A stretch of DNA of 55,028 bases from Bacillota bacterium. Its GTDB lineage: Bacteria > Bacillota > Bacilli > Paenibacillales > Paenibacillaceae. This document shows, in pieces, positions 16,839 to 26,292 of the stretch (position 1 is its first letter; each line of letters opens with the position of its first letter). A program made the translations under genes and the position numbers. Under the pieces are notes generated by a model that was given only the letters and a program-made list of their open reading frames with translations, searched no databases and was not told the origin of the DNA. The DNA lies in contig JAEWPC010000002.1 in NCBI GenBank assembly GCA_023460795.1, positions 1-55,028 on the forward strand, in the 5' to 3' direction.

Positions 16839-16850
16839 GATAACGTTATC
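16839..16850. promoter_or_regulatory. LacI-type operator 2 (GATAACGTTATC)
   Basis: The second perfect copy of the palindrome, eight bases downstream of the -10 hexamer and 133 bases from operator 1. A tetrameric or dimeric LacI-family repressor bound here would block RNA polymerase, and the two sites could be bridged to close both divergent promoters. Confidence 0.82.
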
Positions 16851-16992
16851 ATATGTTTCATATCATCGAGTTACCGAGGGCTTCCGGTCATATCTCATCA
16901 ACGGGCAGAGAAAGCCAAGCGGAGAGGAGGATAACGGGCGGACGAACGTCACACTTGTAAGCGATAACAAACAGAAGGCGGGTAAGACCAAC

Positions 16993-18417
16993 ATGAATCG
17001 AATTTTCTACCGCGCGGATTCCGGCTATACGGCTGATATCATTCCGTTCTACGACAACGGCAAATATTACTTGTTTTATCTGCACGATTACCGGGATCAT
17101 GAGCGGCACGGCGAAGGAACGCCTTGGCATTGCGTTTCCACGACGGATTTCATCCGCTTCGAAGAGCACGGCGAAGTCATCCCGCGAGGAATGAAGGAAG
17201 ACCAGGATCTCTATATTTTTACGGGCTGCGTCTTCAAGGAAAGCGACGGGCGCTACCACATTTTCTATACCGGTCATAATCCGAATTTGCGCGCGCAAGG
17301 CAAGCCGGAACAGGCGGTCATGCATGCGGTCAGCCAAGACTTGCTTCACTGGGAGAAGGTGCCGGAGGATACGTTCTATGCGCCTACGGATACTTACGAA
17401 ATGCACGATTGGCGCGACCCGTTCGTCTTTTGGAACGAAGAGGCCGGGCAATACTGGATGTTGTTGGCCGCGCGGACGATAGAGGGGCCGCAGACGCGCA
17501 GAGGCTGTACGGCGCTTTGCGTCTCGAACGATTTGAAGCGCTGGGAAGTCGCCGATCCGCTCTGGGCGCCGCAGTATCATTTCACGCACGAGTGTCCGGA
17601 CTTATTCCGAATCGGCGATTGGTGGTATTTGATCTACTCCGAATTCTCGGATCGCTGTTTGACCCGTTACCGGATGGCGAAAGATTTGAAAGGGCCTTGG
17701 CTTGCGCCACATAATGATTCTTTCGACGGTCGTCCCTATTACGCGGCCAAAAGCGCGTCCGACGGCGAAAAACGCTACTTGTTCGGTTGGAACCCGACGA
17801 AGGGCGGAAACGACGATCATCGGCATTGGGATTGGGGCGGCCAACTCGTCGTCCATGAAATTTATCAGCAAGCCGACGGTTCGCTAGGCGTGAAAGTGCC
17901 GGATTCGGTTCGCGGCTATTATGACGAGCCGGTCACGCATGCCGGTCCGATCGCTCTGGAAAGCGAAAGCGGATTCGCGAACGCGCGGATCGACGCGAAG
18001 CTCGGGTGCGCTTATCGAATTCGCGCTAAAGTTACATTTGACGGCAAGGCGACGAAGCTGGGCGTACAGCTTAGATACAACGAGGCTGCCGACGAAAGCT
18101 ACGTCTTTACGCTCGAAACGTCCAAAGATCGGTTGAGCTTCGGCCAGTTCCCGATTCAGCCGTGGAATCCGGCGAACTATACGAACGTAACCCGGCCGAT
18201 CCGATTCGAAGCCGACCGAAGCTACGAGCTGGACATCTACGTGGAAGACGACGTATGCGTGGCGTACTTGGACGGCCGATTGGCGCTGAACGCGCGGATG
18301 CACCGGAACCCGGGGGAAGGCTTAGCCTTATTCGCGGCGGACGGCAACGCCCGCTTCGACGAAGTGACCGTGTATCGTCCATCTAAACCGATTCGGGGAG
18401 GGGACGATGAAACGTAA
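16993..18417 (+). CDS. GH32-like glycoside hydrolase, cytoplasmic paralogue
   Basis: I take ATG 16993 as the start: the residue numbering then matches the divergent paralogue exactly (Asp15 in TADIIPFYDNG, RDP at 141-143, HECPDLF with Glu200), and the frame upstream of it runs through the promoter and operator. The 474-residue protein has a propeller domain and a C-terminal beta-sandwich (from about residue 315), without signal peptide. Like its paralogue it keeps the three acidic residues of GH32 but has an altered nucleophile block. It is first in an operon with a lipoprotein paralogue and an Opp-type transporter, suggesting intracellular cleavage of an imported oligosaccharide. Confidence 0.82.
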   Translation: MNRIFYRADSGYTADIIPFYDNGKYYLFYLHDYRDHERHGEGTPWHCVSTTDFIRFEEHGEVIPRGMKEDQDLYIFTGCVFKESDGRYHIFYTGHNPNLRAQGKPEQAVMHAVSQDLLHWEKVPEDTFYAPTDTYEMHDWRDPFVFWNEEAGQYWMLLAARTIEGPQTRRGCTALCVSNDLKRWEVADPLWAPQYHFTHECPDLFRIGDWWYLIYSEFSDRCLTRYRMAKDLKGPWLAPHNDSFDGRPYYAAKSASDGEKRYLFGWNPTKGGNDDHRHWDWGGQLVVHEIYQQADGSLGVKVPDSVRGYYDEPVTHAGPIALESESGFANARIDAKLGCAYRIRAKVTFDGKATKLGVQLRYNEAADESYVFTLETSKDRLSFGQFPIQPWNPANYTNVTRPIRFEADRSYELDIYVEDDVCVAYLDGRLALNARMHRNPGEGLALFAADGNARFDEVTVYRPSKPIRGGDDET

Positions 18418-19894
18418 CCGACGGTACAGAGGAATAGCGTTGCTCGCATCGCTGGTTGTCCTATCGATGCTTTCGGCCTGCAAGGACGGCGGGAACGCGC
18501 CGGCAGCGCAACCATCGGAACCGGCAACCCACACCGACCAGAAAGAAGTGGTTCCCGTGACGACGAAGACGGATTTACATTACATGCTCCCCGAAGGGTT
18601 TCCTTATCGCATCATCGGCGACGTCCATCCGTTCTACGACGAGAAGTCGAAGACCTGGTACATGTTCTATCTCGATACGAGCGGACAATTTCACACGAAG
18701 CTGCTCACGAGCAAGGACGCGGTCAGTTGGAAGCCGACCGACATCACGATTACCGGCAGCTCGCAAAACTACGCGGCGCTCGGCATCGTGGAAAGCGAAG
18801 GCAAATACTTTTCCTACTACGCCGAATATTTGGCCAGCGTCAGCGAGGACTTGATCCATTGGAATTACGCCGGCATCAAATACGTCATTCCCCAAGACCT
18901 CGTCGCTTTCCCGGGAGGAATGAGAGATCCTTCGGTCACGTACGATCCGGAAACGAAACGGTACTATAGCATCGGTCTGAGTTATCCGAAGCGCGGGGGC
19001 GGCGAGTATGTGTCGAATTTGGCGATCAACCAGTCCAAGGGCGATTCGCTGACGTCGTGGCACGACGCGTTCAAGACGGTGTTCCAAGACAACTTCGTCG
19101 GCCACGACCCCGAAGTGCCGCAGTTGGTGAAGATCGGAGACCGATGGTACGTCATCGCGAGCATCTACGGCAACAGCGTGCACGGCGTCGGCGGGACGAG
19201 CTATTTGATCGGCGATCCGGGTAAAAATCCGTACGAAGTCGATTGGCATGCCAAAGAACTGCATACGTTGACTTCGGAAGACCTATGCGCCGCTCAGATC
19301 GTGACGTTCGGCGATCGGCATTTGCTGTTCGGTTGGATTCCGAAAGATTACACGGGCAACACGTGGGGCGGCAACCTCAACTTGGCGCTGGAAGTGTTCG
19401 CGCATGCCGACGGCACGTTGGGGACGAAAATGTACGACGGCATTTCGGAACTGATCCGAGGCCAAACGGCTTACGAGCTGGCGTCGCCCGTAAAGGTAAC
19501 GCCGGAGAACGGCTTTTCCTTCCCGTCCGCGAAGCGCATGGACATGGAACTGGCGTTCCGCATGACGGGCGACGAATTCAAGCTCGCGTTCGCGGACAAG
19601 AAGGTCGAAATTATTTTGCGCGACGCGGGAGCGGATTCCGCGATCGAAATTAAATCCAATACGTTCACGACGAGCGTTCTGAAGCTCGGAGCGGACGCGC
19701 TTTCGAAGGAGAATAGGCTTCGGGTCGTCGCCGAAGGGAACATCGTCGAAGTATACCTCAACGACGAGCACACGGCGCACTCGAGAGTCGGCCTTAACCT
19801 CGGCCAAGATACGATCAAGCTTACGGCGACCGGCGAGGTCCAATTGAATAAAGCCGAAGTACATGAACTGAAATATTTCGAAGAGCTCGCATAA
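18407..19894 (+). CDS. GH32-like lipoprotein, cell-surface
   Basis: The N-terminus is a lipoprotein signal (lipobox LSAC, Cys25), so the protein is anchored outside the membrane. The 495 residues include a divergent propeller: Asp72 in IIGDVHPFYDEK, RDP at 173-175, and PEVPQL (Glu236) where the paralogues have ECPDLF, so the conserved Cys is Val here. All three acidic positions remain, and an enzyme is plausible, although a binding protein is possible. The start has GGGGAGGGG upstream and overlaps the previous gene by 11 bases. It could make the first cut in an external polysaccharide before uptake through the downstream transporter. Confidence 0.78.
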   Translation: MKRNRRYRGIALLASLVVLSMLSACKDGGNAPAAQPSEPATHTDQKEVVPVTTKTDLHYMLPEGFPYRIIGDVHPFYDEKSKTWYMFYLDTSGQFHTKLLTSKDAVSWKPTDITITGSSQNYAALGIVESEGKYFSYYAEYLASVSEDLIHWNYAGIKYVIPQDLVAFPGGMRDPSVTYDPETKRYYSIGLSYPKRGGGEYVSNLAINQSKGDSLTSWHDAFKTVFQDNFVGHDPEVPQLVKIGDRWYVIASIYGNSVHGVGGTSYLIGDPGKNPYEVDWHAKELHTLTSEDLCAAQIVTFGDRHLLFGWIPKDYTGNTWGGNLNLALEVFAHADGTLGTKMYDGISELIRGQTAYELASPVKVTPENGFSFPSAKRMDMELAFRMTGDEFKLAFADKKVEIILRDAGADSAIEIKSNTFTTSVLKLGADALSKENRLRVVAEGNIVEVYLNDEHTAHSRVGLNLGQDTIKLTATGEVQLNKAEVHELKYFEELA

Positions 19895-19910
19895 ACGGGG
19901 GGTCAAAAAC

Positions 19911-21842
19911 ATGAAGAAATCGGGGAAGATCATCGCGTTGCTTCTCGCTTGCGCCGTCATCGTCGCCGGCTGCAAGAACAACGATTCGTCAACGAGCGCG
20001 GATGCCTCGGCCGGATCGGGCAAGTCGGTCGGCAACAGCGTATTCCGCATTGCGAAGGCATGGGACAAGACGGGCATTCGCAACCATTACCACGGCGGTT
20101 CCAACATCGGCGCGCTGGAGTGGTTCGCGGTCGAGCCGCTCGTGCAATACGTACGTTCCACGGACGAACTCTACTATTTGTTAGCCGAAAGCATCGAGCA
20201 TAAAGACGACCATACATCGGTTATCCATTTGCGCAAAGACGCCAAGTGGCAGAACGGCGACGATTTCGTCGCGGAAGACGTCATGGCCTACTACCATATC
20301 AACTTCGTGGAGTTGACCAACTACTTGGCGAAGCCGATCGAGAAAATCGACGATAAAACGGTCAAGATGACGTGGAAAACATGGATGGAGCCGAACGACA
20401 AAGTCAAAACGCTGCTGATCGCCGCGAACAAAGTCGGATCGGTTCAATATAAGGAATTCAAGACTTACGTCGACGACGCGCAGACCATTCTTAGCCAGCA
20501 ACCCGACGTCGAGGAAGGTTACACCGGATGGGCGCCTTTCGGCAAGCGGAACTCGAAAGAGGCGGAGGCGCTCTACTTGGCCAACTATAACGCCTTCAAG
20601 GGGTACAATCCGGATTGGTTCGTCGCGACGGGGCCGTACAAGCTCGAGAAAGTGACGCAAAACCAAATGATTCTCGCGAAGAACGAAAAATACTATTTCG
20701 CGGACAACGTGAAATACGGACGTATTCTTGCTTCCAACGTAGTCGATATCAACTCGATCTACAACATGCTTTCGAACGGCGAAATCGATTATCAGGACGG
20801 ACTCGCGCCCGAAGCGACGCTCAATTCCATCCTAGACAAGAACAAAGACTTGGCCCACCTGAAGATGTTCGACCCAGGCGCGATCGGCGTCGTGTTCAAT
20901 CTGGAAAAGCCGATTTGGACGGCGGACGTGAGAAGGGCGTTCCAATCGATATTCAACCGCGAGGAAATGCGCAACGCCGGCAACAAGTATGGGGTCGTCA
21001 GCGACTTCCCGATGATCGGCATGGCGCCGAGCGAAGCGAAAATCTGGATGGACGAGAAGAGCTACAACGCCATTCCGCGCTATAAGCAAGATCAGGATGA
21101 GGCCGCCAAGCTGCTGGAGAAGGCGGGTTGGACAAAGGCCAACGGCAAGTGGCAGGCGAACGGTCAGAACGTCAAGCTGTCGCTCGGTTACGACGGTTCC
21201 CATCCGGGCATGAGCGGAGTCGCGGAAGCGGTGGAAAGCGCGCTGAGCAACTTCGGCATCGAAGTCGTCATGAAGCGTGCGAGCGATTTCTCCTCTTGGT
21301 TCGATACGGCGAAGGCCCAGGACAGCGCCTACGATTTCGTCGTCAACTGGACGGACTTGAACATGAACTTCTCCTATCCGAGCGGCTCGTTCTCTTATAT
21401 GTACAACGATATCGACGGTCCGGTCATGAAGCTGCCGAGATTCACGCAAGAAGATTACGACAATGGCTTGATCGAACAATCGGATATCGGCGCGCTCGCG
21501 GTCAAGTACCGCCAACGCGACGGTTCGGGCGATATTCTGGTCAAAGACGTCATCAGCGGTTTCTATTCGTACTCCGACGACGAGCTCAAACAAGTGCTCG
21601 GCGATATGGTTCTCGGCGCCGCGGAGAAGGATTACGGCATTCAATTCTATCAGAACGTAACGGGGTCGTTCGTCAATACGGGCACGGTCAACGGTCTTCC
21701 GCTGCAAAGCGAGATCGACAAAGGTCGTAACGTGACGAAGGTGCCGGAAGCGGGCACGGACGATTTCTTCGCCGTCGCGCGGACGAACTTCTACTTCTCG
21801 CAAGGAATCAACTTCTCACTCGGATTGTACGGCCCGAAGTGA
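19911..21842 (+). CDS. ABC transporter substrate-binding lipoprotein, family 5 (Opp/Dpp type)
   Basis: A 643-residue lipoprotein (Cys21 after IVAG) of the large SBP_bac_5 family, with the characteristic early segment ALEWFAVEPLVQY, the HLRKDAKWQNGDDFVAEDV motif and DVRRAFQSIFNREEM. These proteins bind peptides, nickel or, in a number of plant-polymer degraders, oligosaccharides. Because it lies between GH32-like enzymes and two permeases plus two ATPases, all co-directional with short gaps, an oligosaccharide is the more likely ligand. It starts 16 bases after the GH32 lipoprotein gene, with a GGGGGG-containing ribosome binding site. Confidence 0.88.
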   Translation: MKKSGKIIALLLACAVIVAGCKNNDSSTSADASAGSGKSVGNSVFRIAKAWDKTGIRNHYHGGSNIGALEWFAVEPLVQYVRSTDELYYLLAESIEHKDDHTSVIHLRKDAKWQNGDDFVAEDVMAYYHINFVELTNYLAKPIEKIDDKTVKMTWKTWMEPNDKVKTLLIAANKVGSVQYKEFKTYVDDAQTILSQQPDVEEGYTGWAPFGKRNSKEAEALYLANYNAFKGYNPDWFVATGPYKLEKVTQNQMILAKNEKYYFADNVKYGRILASNVVDINSIYNMLSNGEIDYQDGLAPEATLNSILDKNKDLAHLKMFDPGAIGVVFNLEKPIWTADVRRAFQSIFNREEMRNAGNKYGVVSDFPMIGMAPSEAKIWMDEKSYNAIPRYKQDQDEAAKLLEKAGWTKANGKWQANGQNVKLSLGYDGSHPGMSGVAEAVESALSNFGIEVVMKRASDFSSWFDTAKAQDSAYDFVVNWTDLNMNFSYPSGSFSYMYNDIDGPVMKLPRFTQEDYDNGLIEQSDIGALAVKYRQRDGSGDILVKDVISGFYSYSDDELKQVLGDMVLGAAEKDYGIQFYQNVTGSFVNTGTVNGLPLQSEIDKGRNVTKVPEAGTDDFFAVARTNFYFSQGINFSLGLYGPK

Positions 21843-21858
21843 GGTTCGGGGGTAACGC

Positions 21859-22911
21859 ATGGGAACGGACAAACAAGATGGAAGCTCGCTTCGCCGCCGA
21901 ATCGCATCGATATGGGACAAGCTGAGATATTTTCGCCAGCGGTTATGGATTGCTTTCATTACGTTGTTCTTGATTACGCTGTTCGGCTTCATCCTCATTA
22001 AGCTGATGCCGGGTAATCCCGTCGACCAGTACGCGCAGGAGCTGATGAACGAGAAACGGCTCAACTACGAGGAAGCCAGGAAGATGGCCGTCAGCTTGCT
22101 CAACTACGATTCGGAGGCCGGCGTATGGACGCAGTTGAAAGACTATATCGTTAGTCTTGCCCACGGGGATCTGGGCACGTCGCTTCGTAGGGACGACGTC
22201 GACGTTACGCTTCTCGTGAAGGAATTTTTGCCTTGGACGTTGTTCATTTCAAGTTTGTCGCTCGTGGTTAGCTTCGTCATCGGCATCTTTCTCGGCGCGA
22301 ACATGGCATGGAAGCGCAAGGGCGTGAAGGAGAGCGCCATCAACTCCTACATCGTCGTCTCGGGTTCCATCCCCGATTACTTGTGGGGAATGATCTTGAT
22401 CTTCCTGTTCGGGGTCCACTTCAAGTGGTTCCCCGTACAGGGCAATTACGACATCATGCTTGAATTCAAAGGTTGGCCGTGGATATTGAACGTTCTGTAC
22501 CACGCAACGCTGCCCGTCGTCGCTTATTCGCTCGTGCAAATCGGCGGATGGACGTTGGCGATGCGGGGAAGCGCGATCGGCGTGCTCGGAGAAGATTACA
22601 TCTATGCGGCTAAAGCGCGGGGCATTCCGGAAAGAATCATCGTCCGCAAATATTTGCGAAGCAACGCGATGCTCCCGCTCATTACCTCGCTCGCCTTGTC
22701 TTTCGCCGCGTTGTTCGGAGGATCGCCGTTAATGGAAACGATCTTCAACTATCCGGGCATCGGACAGCAATTCAGCGGCTTTATCGGCACGAGGGATTAC
22801 TTCATCGTTCAGGGGCTTGTCGTCTTCATGAGCTTCATCGTCATCGTAGCGAATCTCATCGCCGACTCCTTGTACTCCATCATTGATCCGCGCGTAAGGA
22901 GAGATTCGTAA
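21859..22911 (+). CDS. ABC transporter permease, DppB/OppB type
   Basis: A 350-residue inner membrane protein with about six helices. The first periplasmic loop follows the family form (GNPVDQYAQELMNEKRLNYEEA), and the EAA-type coupling loop is seen as DYIYAAKARGIPERIIVRKYLRSNAMLPL. The C-terminus ends in SIIDPRVRRDS, typical of DppB homologues. It forms the translocation channel with the next gene product, the start of which overlaps its stop by one base. Confidence 0.9.
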   Translation: MGTDKQDGSSLRRRIASIWDKLRYFRQRLWIAFITLFLITLFGFILIKLMPGNPVDQYAQELMNEKRLNYEEARKMAVSLLNYDSEAGVWTQLKDYIVSLAHGDLGTSLRRDDVDVTLLVKEFLPWTLFISSLSLVVSFVIGIFLGANMAWKRKGVKESAINSYIVVSGSIPDYLWGMILIFLFGVHFKWFPVQGNYDIMLEFKGWPWILNVLYHATLPVVAYSLVQIGGWTLAMRGSAIGVLGEDYIYAAKARGIPERIIVRKYLRSNAMLPLITSLALSFAALFGGSPLMETIFNYPGIGQQFSGFIGTRDYFIVQGLVVFMSFIVIVANLIADSLYSIIDPRVRRDS

Positions 22912-24005
22912 TGACGGAACCGCAATCGAAACGGGAGCCTCGCCGGCATTTGACGGCGGAGGAAATGTCGCGGAGACAAGAACGGAAGAAGTCGTTCAAG
23001 CTATCCTCGTTGCTAACGGGAGAGGCGTGGACCAACGCGCTGCGCGGCTTCGTTCCCTTCTTCCGCGTGCTAGGCGCTGCGTTGATTCAGGGGACGAGAG
23101 GAGTAAGCAGATTCGCGCGGTCGTTAGGCAAAGCGGCGACGTGGAAGCGAGCTGGAAAAAACGCGAGAGCGACCGTCAAAGTATTTTTCTCCAATCGCTC
23201 GGCGACCGCGGGAACGATCATTATGTTGTTCTTCGTCTTGTTGGCGCTGTTCGGCAGGGACGTGTTCCCTTACAATTCCATCACCGACGAAACGATGAAA
23301 TACTTGCCCCCCTCGGCAGAGCATTGGCTCGGCACGGACAATCTGGGACGCGATGTGTTCAGCCAGCTCGTGCATGGATCTAGAGACGTGTTGACGATCG
23401 CCTTCTTGACCTCGTTGGTCACGATCGGGCTCGGCACGGTCATCGGGATGCTGTCCGGCTTGCTCGGCGGCTGGTCGGATCGAGTCATACAAATTATTAC
23501 GAACTTGTTCTTGTCGATTCCGAGCTTTCCGGTGCTGCTGATTCTGGCGTCGTTCTTTACGATCGAAGACCCTTTCAGCTTCGCCGTCGTGCTTAGCGTA
23601 TGGAGCTGGGCCGGATTGGGGAGAGCGATCCGGTCGCAAATCATTTCCTTGAAGGAACGGGATTTCATTCAAGCGTGCAAAGTGATGAATCTGAGCAAGT
23701 CGCACATCTTGTTCCAGGAGCTTCTGCCAAACATCTCGTCGTACATTCTGATTAATTTCGTCATGATCATGCGCAGCGCGATTACGGGCAGCGTCGGAAT
23801 CATGATGCTCGGTCTCGCGGCGTTCCAGCCTTCGAACTGGGGCGCGATGCTGCTGCGGGCGAAAGACGCGGGGGCGCTGCTTATCCCGGAGGCGAGCTAC
23901 TTCTTATTCGCTCCGATCGTCGCGATCCTGCTCTTCCAAATGGGCGCCATCTTGTTGGCGAACGGGCTCGACGAAACGTTGAACCCAAGATTACGAAAGA
24001 ACTGA
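22911..24005 (+). CDS. ABC transporter permease, DppC/OppC type, with long N-terminal extension
   Basis: The permease core (from about residue 95) is typical: a first helix, the HWLGTDNLGRDVFSQLVHGSR signature of DppC, and the coupling loop KERDFIQACKVMNLSKSHILFQELLPN. It ends with NPRLRKN. The protein is 364 residues, about 60 longer than usual, because of a positively charged N-terminal region (EEMSRRQERKKSFK and a second basic stretch) ahead of the first helix. The ATG overlaps the preceding stop, and its own stop overlaps the next start, so the transporter genes are translationally coupled. Confidence 0.9.
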   Translation: MTEPQSKREPRRHLTAEEMSRRQERKKSFKLSSLLTGEAWTNALRGFVPFFRVLGAALIQGTRGVSRFARSLGKAATWKRAGKNARATVKVFFSNRSATAGTIIMLFFVLLALFGRDVFPYNSITDETMKYLPPSAEHWLGTDNLGRDVFSQLVHGSRDVLTIAFLTSLVTIGLGTVIGMLSGLLGGWSDRVIQIITNLFLSIPSFPVLLILASFFTIEDPFSFAVVLSVWSWAGLGRAIRSQIISLKERDFIQACKVMNLSKSHILFQELLPNISSYILINFVMIMRSAITGSVGIMMLGLAAFQPSNWGAMLLRAKDAGALLIPEASYFLFAPIVAILLFQMGAILLANGLDETLNPRLRKN

Positions 24006-25093
24006 TGGGGATGATTCGTATGCACACGACAGAGAGTACCCAGCACGCTCCGCAGCAATCGTCCGTTCCGAACGAGAACGTCGTGTCGATCCGTCGCGCG
24101 GTCATCGATTACCAATTGAAACGGCATGACATTCGGGCGATCGCCGACGTGAACTTGACGATCAAGCGAGGCAAAATCACGGCGCTCGTCGGCGAGAGCG
24201 GCAGCGGCAAAACGACGTTGGCTTCTTCGATCCTAAACTGCATCTCGGAGCCGGGCAAGCTGGTCGACGGCGAAGTCGTGTATTACGGCCGGACGCCGGA
24301 GGAGCGAATCGTCGTCAATCAGCTAAGCAAAAAGGAAGCCGAACGGTTTCGGTGGTCCAAAGTGTCGATGGTGTTCCAAGGAGCCCAGAGCGCGCTAAAT
24401 CCCGTCATGACGATCTTCGAACAATTCAAAGAAACGATGAAGGTTCACGGATGGGATAAGAGAGCGAGGTCTTACGAGGCGAGGAGCCGCGAAGTGCTGG
24501 AGACGGTCAACTTGAGCGCCGACCGCGTGCTGAAGATGTACCCGCACGAATTGAGCGGAGGGATGAAGCAACGCGTGATGATCGCCTTCAGCCTGCTGCT
24601 GAGTCCGGACCTGATTATTCTCGACGAACCGACGACCGCGCTCGACGTTATTACGCAGCACTACATTTTCAACATATTGAAAGACATCAACGAACGAATG
24701 GGTATCTCCATGCTGCTGCTGACGCACGACATCGCGATCGTCGCTAAGTTCGCCGATTACGTCGGCGTCATGTATGCCGGGCAAATGATGGAGTTCGGCG
24801 ATACGCTGCATGTGTTCGCGAACAAGCTGCATCCGTACACGCGCGGTCTGATCAACGCGACGCCGACGCTGCACGGCCCGATCGAAGCGATGAAGCCGAT
24901 CGAAGGAAGCCCGCCCGATTTGCGAAAGCCGCCCGCCGGCTGCCGGTTTCATCCGCGCTGTCCGCAGGCCGTGGAAGCCTGCCGTACGCAGGTGCCGGAC
25001 GACGTCGCCGTGAAGGCGGAGTATCTCGTGAAATGCCAATTGTACGCGCCAAGCGAGCAACTGTCGAGCGAAGGGGGACATCGGACATCATGA
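24005..25093 (+). CDS. ABC transporter ATP-binding protein, OppD/DppD type
   Basis: Walker A GESGSGKT at residues 63-70, signature ELSGGMKQR, Walker B LIILDEPTTALD and the switch His in LLLTHD are all present. The C-terminal oligopeptide-transporter region ends with CRFHPRCPQAVEAC, the Cys-containing tail found in OppD/DppD proteins. Starts are possible at ATG 24005 (overlapping the previous stop) or ATG 24020. It energises the permease pair together with the next gene product. Confidence 0.92.
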   Translation: MGMIRMHTTESTQHAPQQSSVPNENVVSIRRAVIDYQLKRHDIRAIADVNLTIKRGKITALVGESGSGKTTLASSILNCISEPGKLVDGEVVYYGRTPEERIVVNQLSKKEAERFRWSKVSMVFQGAQSALNPVMTIFEQFKETMKVHGWDKRARSYEARSREVLETVNLSADRVLKMYPHELSGGMKQRVMIAFSLLLSPDLIILDEPTTALDVITQHYIFNILKDINERMGISMLLLTHDIAIVAKFADYVGVMYAGQMMEFGDTLHVFANKLHPYTRGLINATPTLHGPIEAMKPIEGSPPDLRKPPAGCRFHPRCPQAVEACRTQVPDDVAVKAEYLVKCQLYAPSEQLSSEGGHRTS

Positions 25094-26100
25094 GCAGTTT
25101 AATCGAGCTTCGCAATATATCGATGACGTTCAAGAAACGCGGCTCCGTACTAGGCGGCGAGCGCAGCTTCCACGTGCTCAACAACATCAATCTGAGCGTT
25201 CACGAGGGCGAGGTGCTCGCGCTTGTCGGAGAAAGTGGCTGCGGCAAAACGACGATGGGGAAAATCATTACCGGCCTGTTGAAGCCGACCGACGGCGAAT
25301 TGTTATTCCAAGGCGAAAGCGTCTATCGGCGGTTCAACGACGGCTTGAACGATTATCGGATGAGCGTGCAGTTCATCCAGCAGGATTCTTATGCCGCGCT
25401 GAATCCGGTTAAGACGATACGGCATTCAATGGCGGCGCCGTTGAAGGCTCACCATCAGGACATGACGAGCGAGCAGATCGAAGCCCGCATCGTCGAGCTG
25501 TTGGAGATGGTCGGACTCGCGCCGGCGGAGCAGTTCATGGAGAAGTATCCTCATCAGATGAGCGGAGGACAGCGCCAGCGCGTCTTGATCGCCAGGGCGC
25601 TGACGATGAATCCGAGGCTGATCGTGGCGGATGAACCGGTCTCGATGATCGACGTGTCGATGAGGCTGTCGATCTTGAATTTGATGATCGAGCTGAACCG
25701 GAAGCTCAGGATCGCGTTCGTGTACATTACGCACGACTTGGCGACGGCACGCTACATCGCTCACCAAGGCCGCATTTGCGTCATGTACTTGGGAGAGATT
25801 ATGGAGCTATCGGATTTGGGCGAATTGCTGAACAACCCGAAGCATCCGTATACGCAAGCGCTGATCTCGGCCATTCCGATACCTGATCCCGCACGGGCCA
25901 GAGAGGCGGTTACTTTGCCGCTTAAGAGCATGGAAATCATGAGCCTTGAAAACCGGGGCATCGGCTGTCCGTTTCATTCGCGTTGTTTATATGGTACCGA
26001 CCGGTGCGTTCGGGATTGGGTGAACTTCGTGGAAGTCGAAGGCGCGTACGTCAAATGCTGCAACATGGAGAAGGTGAAACAATGGCGCCAGTCGCAATGA
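25090..26100 (+). CDS. ABC transporter ATP-binding protein, OppF/DppF type
   Basis: A 336-residue ATPase with Walker A GESGCGKT at 47-54, signature QMSGGQRQR, Walker B LIVADEPVSMID and the H-loop YITHD. The C-terminus has GCPFHSRC, as in OppF-like subunits. I choose ATG 25090, whose first bases overlap the OppD stop (ATGA), and which gives the normal N-terminus SSLIELRNISMTF. The Walker B motif is followed by SMID where most have ALDV, a small deviation. Confidence 0.92.
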   Translation: MSSLIELRNISMTFKKRGSVLGGERSFHVLNNINLSVHEGEVLALVGESGCGKTTMGKIITGLLKPTDGELLFQGESVYRRFNDGLNDYRMSVQFIQQDSYAALNPVKTIRHSMAAPLKAHHQDMTSEQIEARIVELLEMVGLAPAEQFMEKYPHQMSGGQRQRVLIARALTMNPRLIVADEPVSMIDVSMRLSILNLMIELNRKLRIAFVYITHDLATARYIAHQGRICVMYLGEIMELSDLGELLNNPKHPYTQALISAIPIPDPARAREAVTLPLKSMEIMSLENRGIGCPFHSRCLYGTDRCVRDWVNFVEVEGAYVKCCNMEKVKQWRQSQ

Positions 26101-26282
26101 TCCGCGTTTTTCTGAGAATGGCTCTCGTGCTGTTCTCCATGTCGCTGCTTCTGTTCGCGTACCTGGACAAAGGTACGGACGAATATACGTTGACGCTCTA
26201 TAGCCTCGTCATCACCGGCGTTTTTGCTTTGGCATTGATCATAGCGCTCAAGAAAACGCAGCAGAACCGCAAAACAAATTAG
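26082..26282 (+). CDS. Small two-helix membrane protein (66 aa)
   Basis: Starts at ATG 26082 with GGAGAAGG upstream and overlaps the OppF gene by 19 bases. The product has two hydrophobic stretches (MIRVFLRMALVLFSMSLLLFA... and YSLVITGVFALALIIAL) separated by a short charged loop, and a basic tail (KKTQQNRKTN). No family is recognised. It lies between the transporter ATPases and a lipoprotein, so it is probably co-transcribed and may be an accessory membrane subunit of the importer, but this is inference from position. Confidence 0.65.
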   Translation: MAPVAMIRVFLRMALVLFSMSLLLFAYLDKGTDEYTLTLYSLVITGVFALALIIALKKTQQNRKTN

Positions 26283-26292
26283 GGGGATTCAA

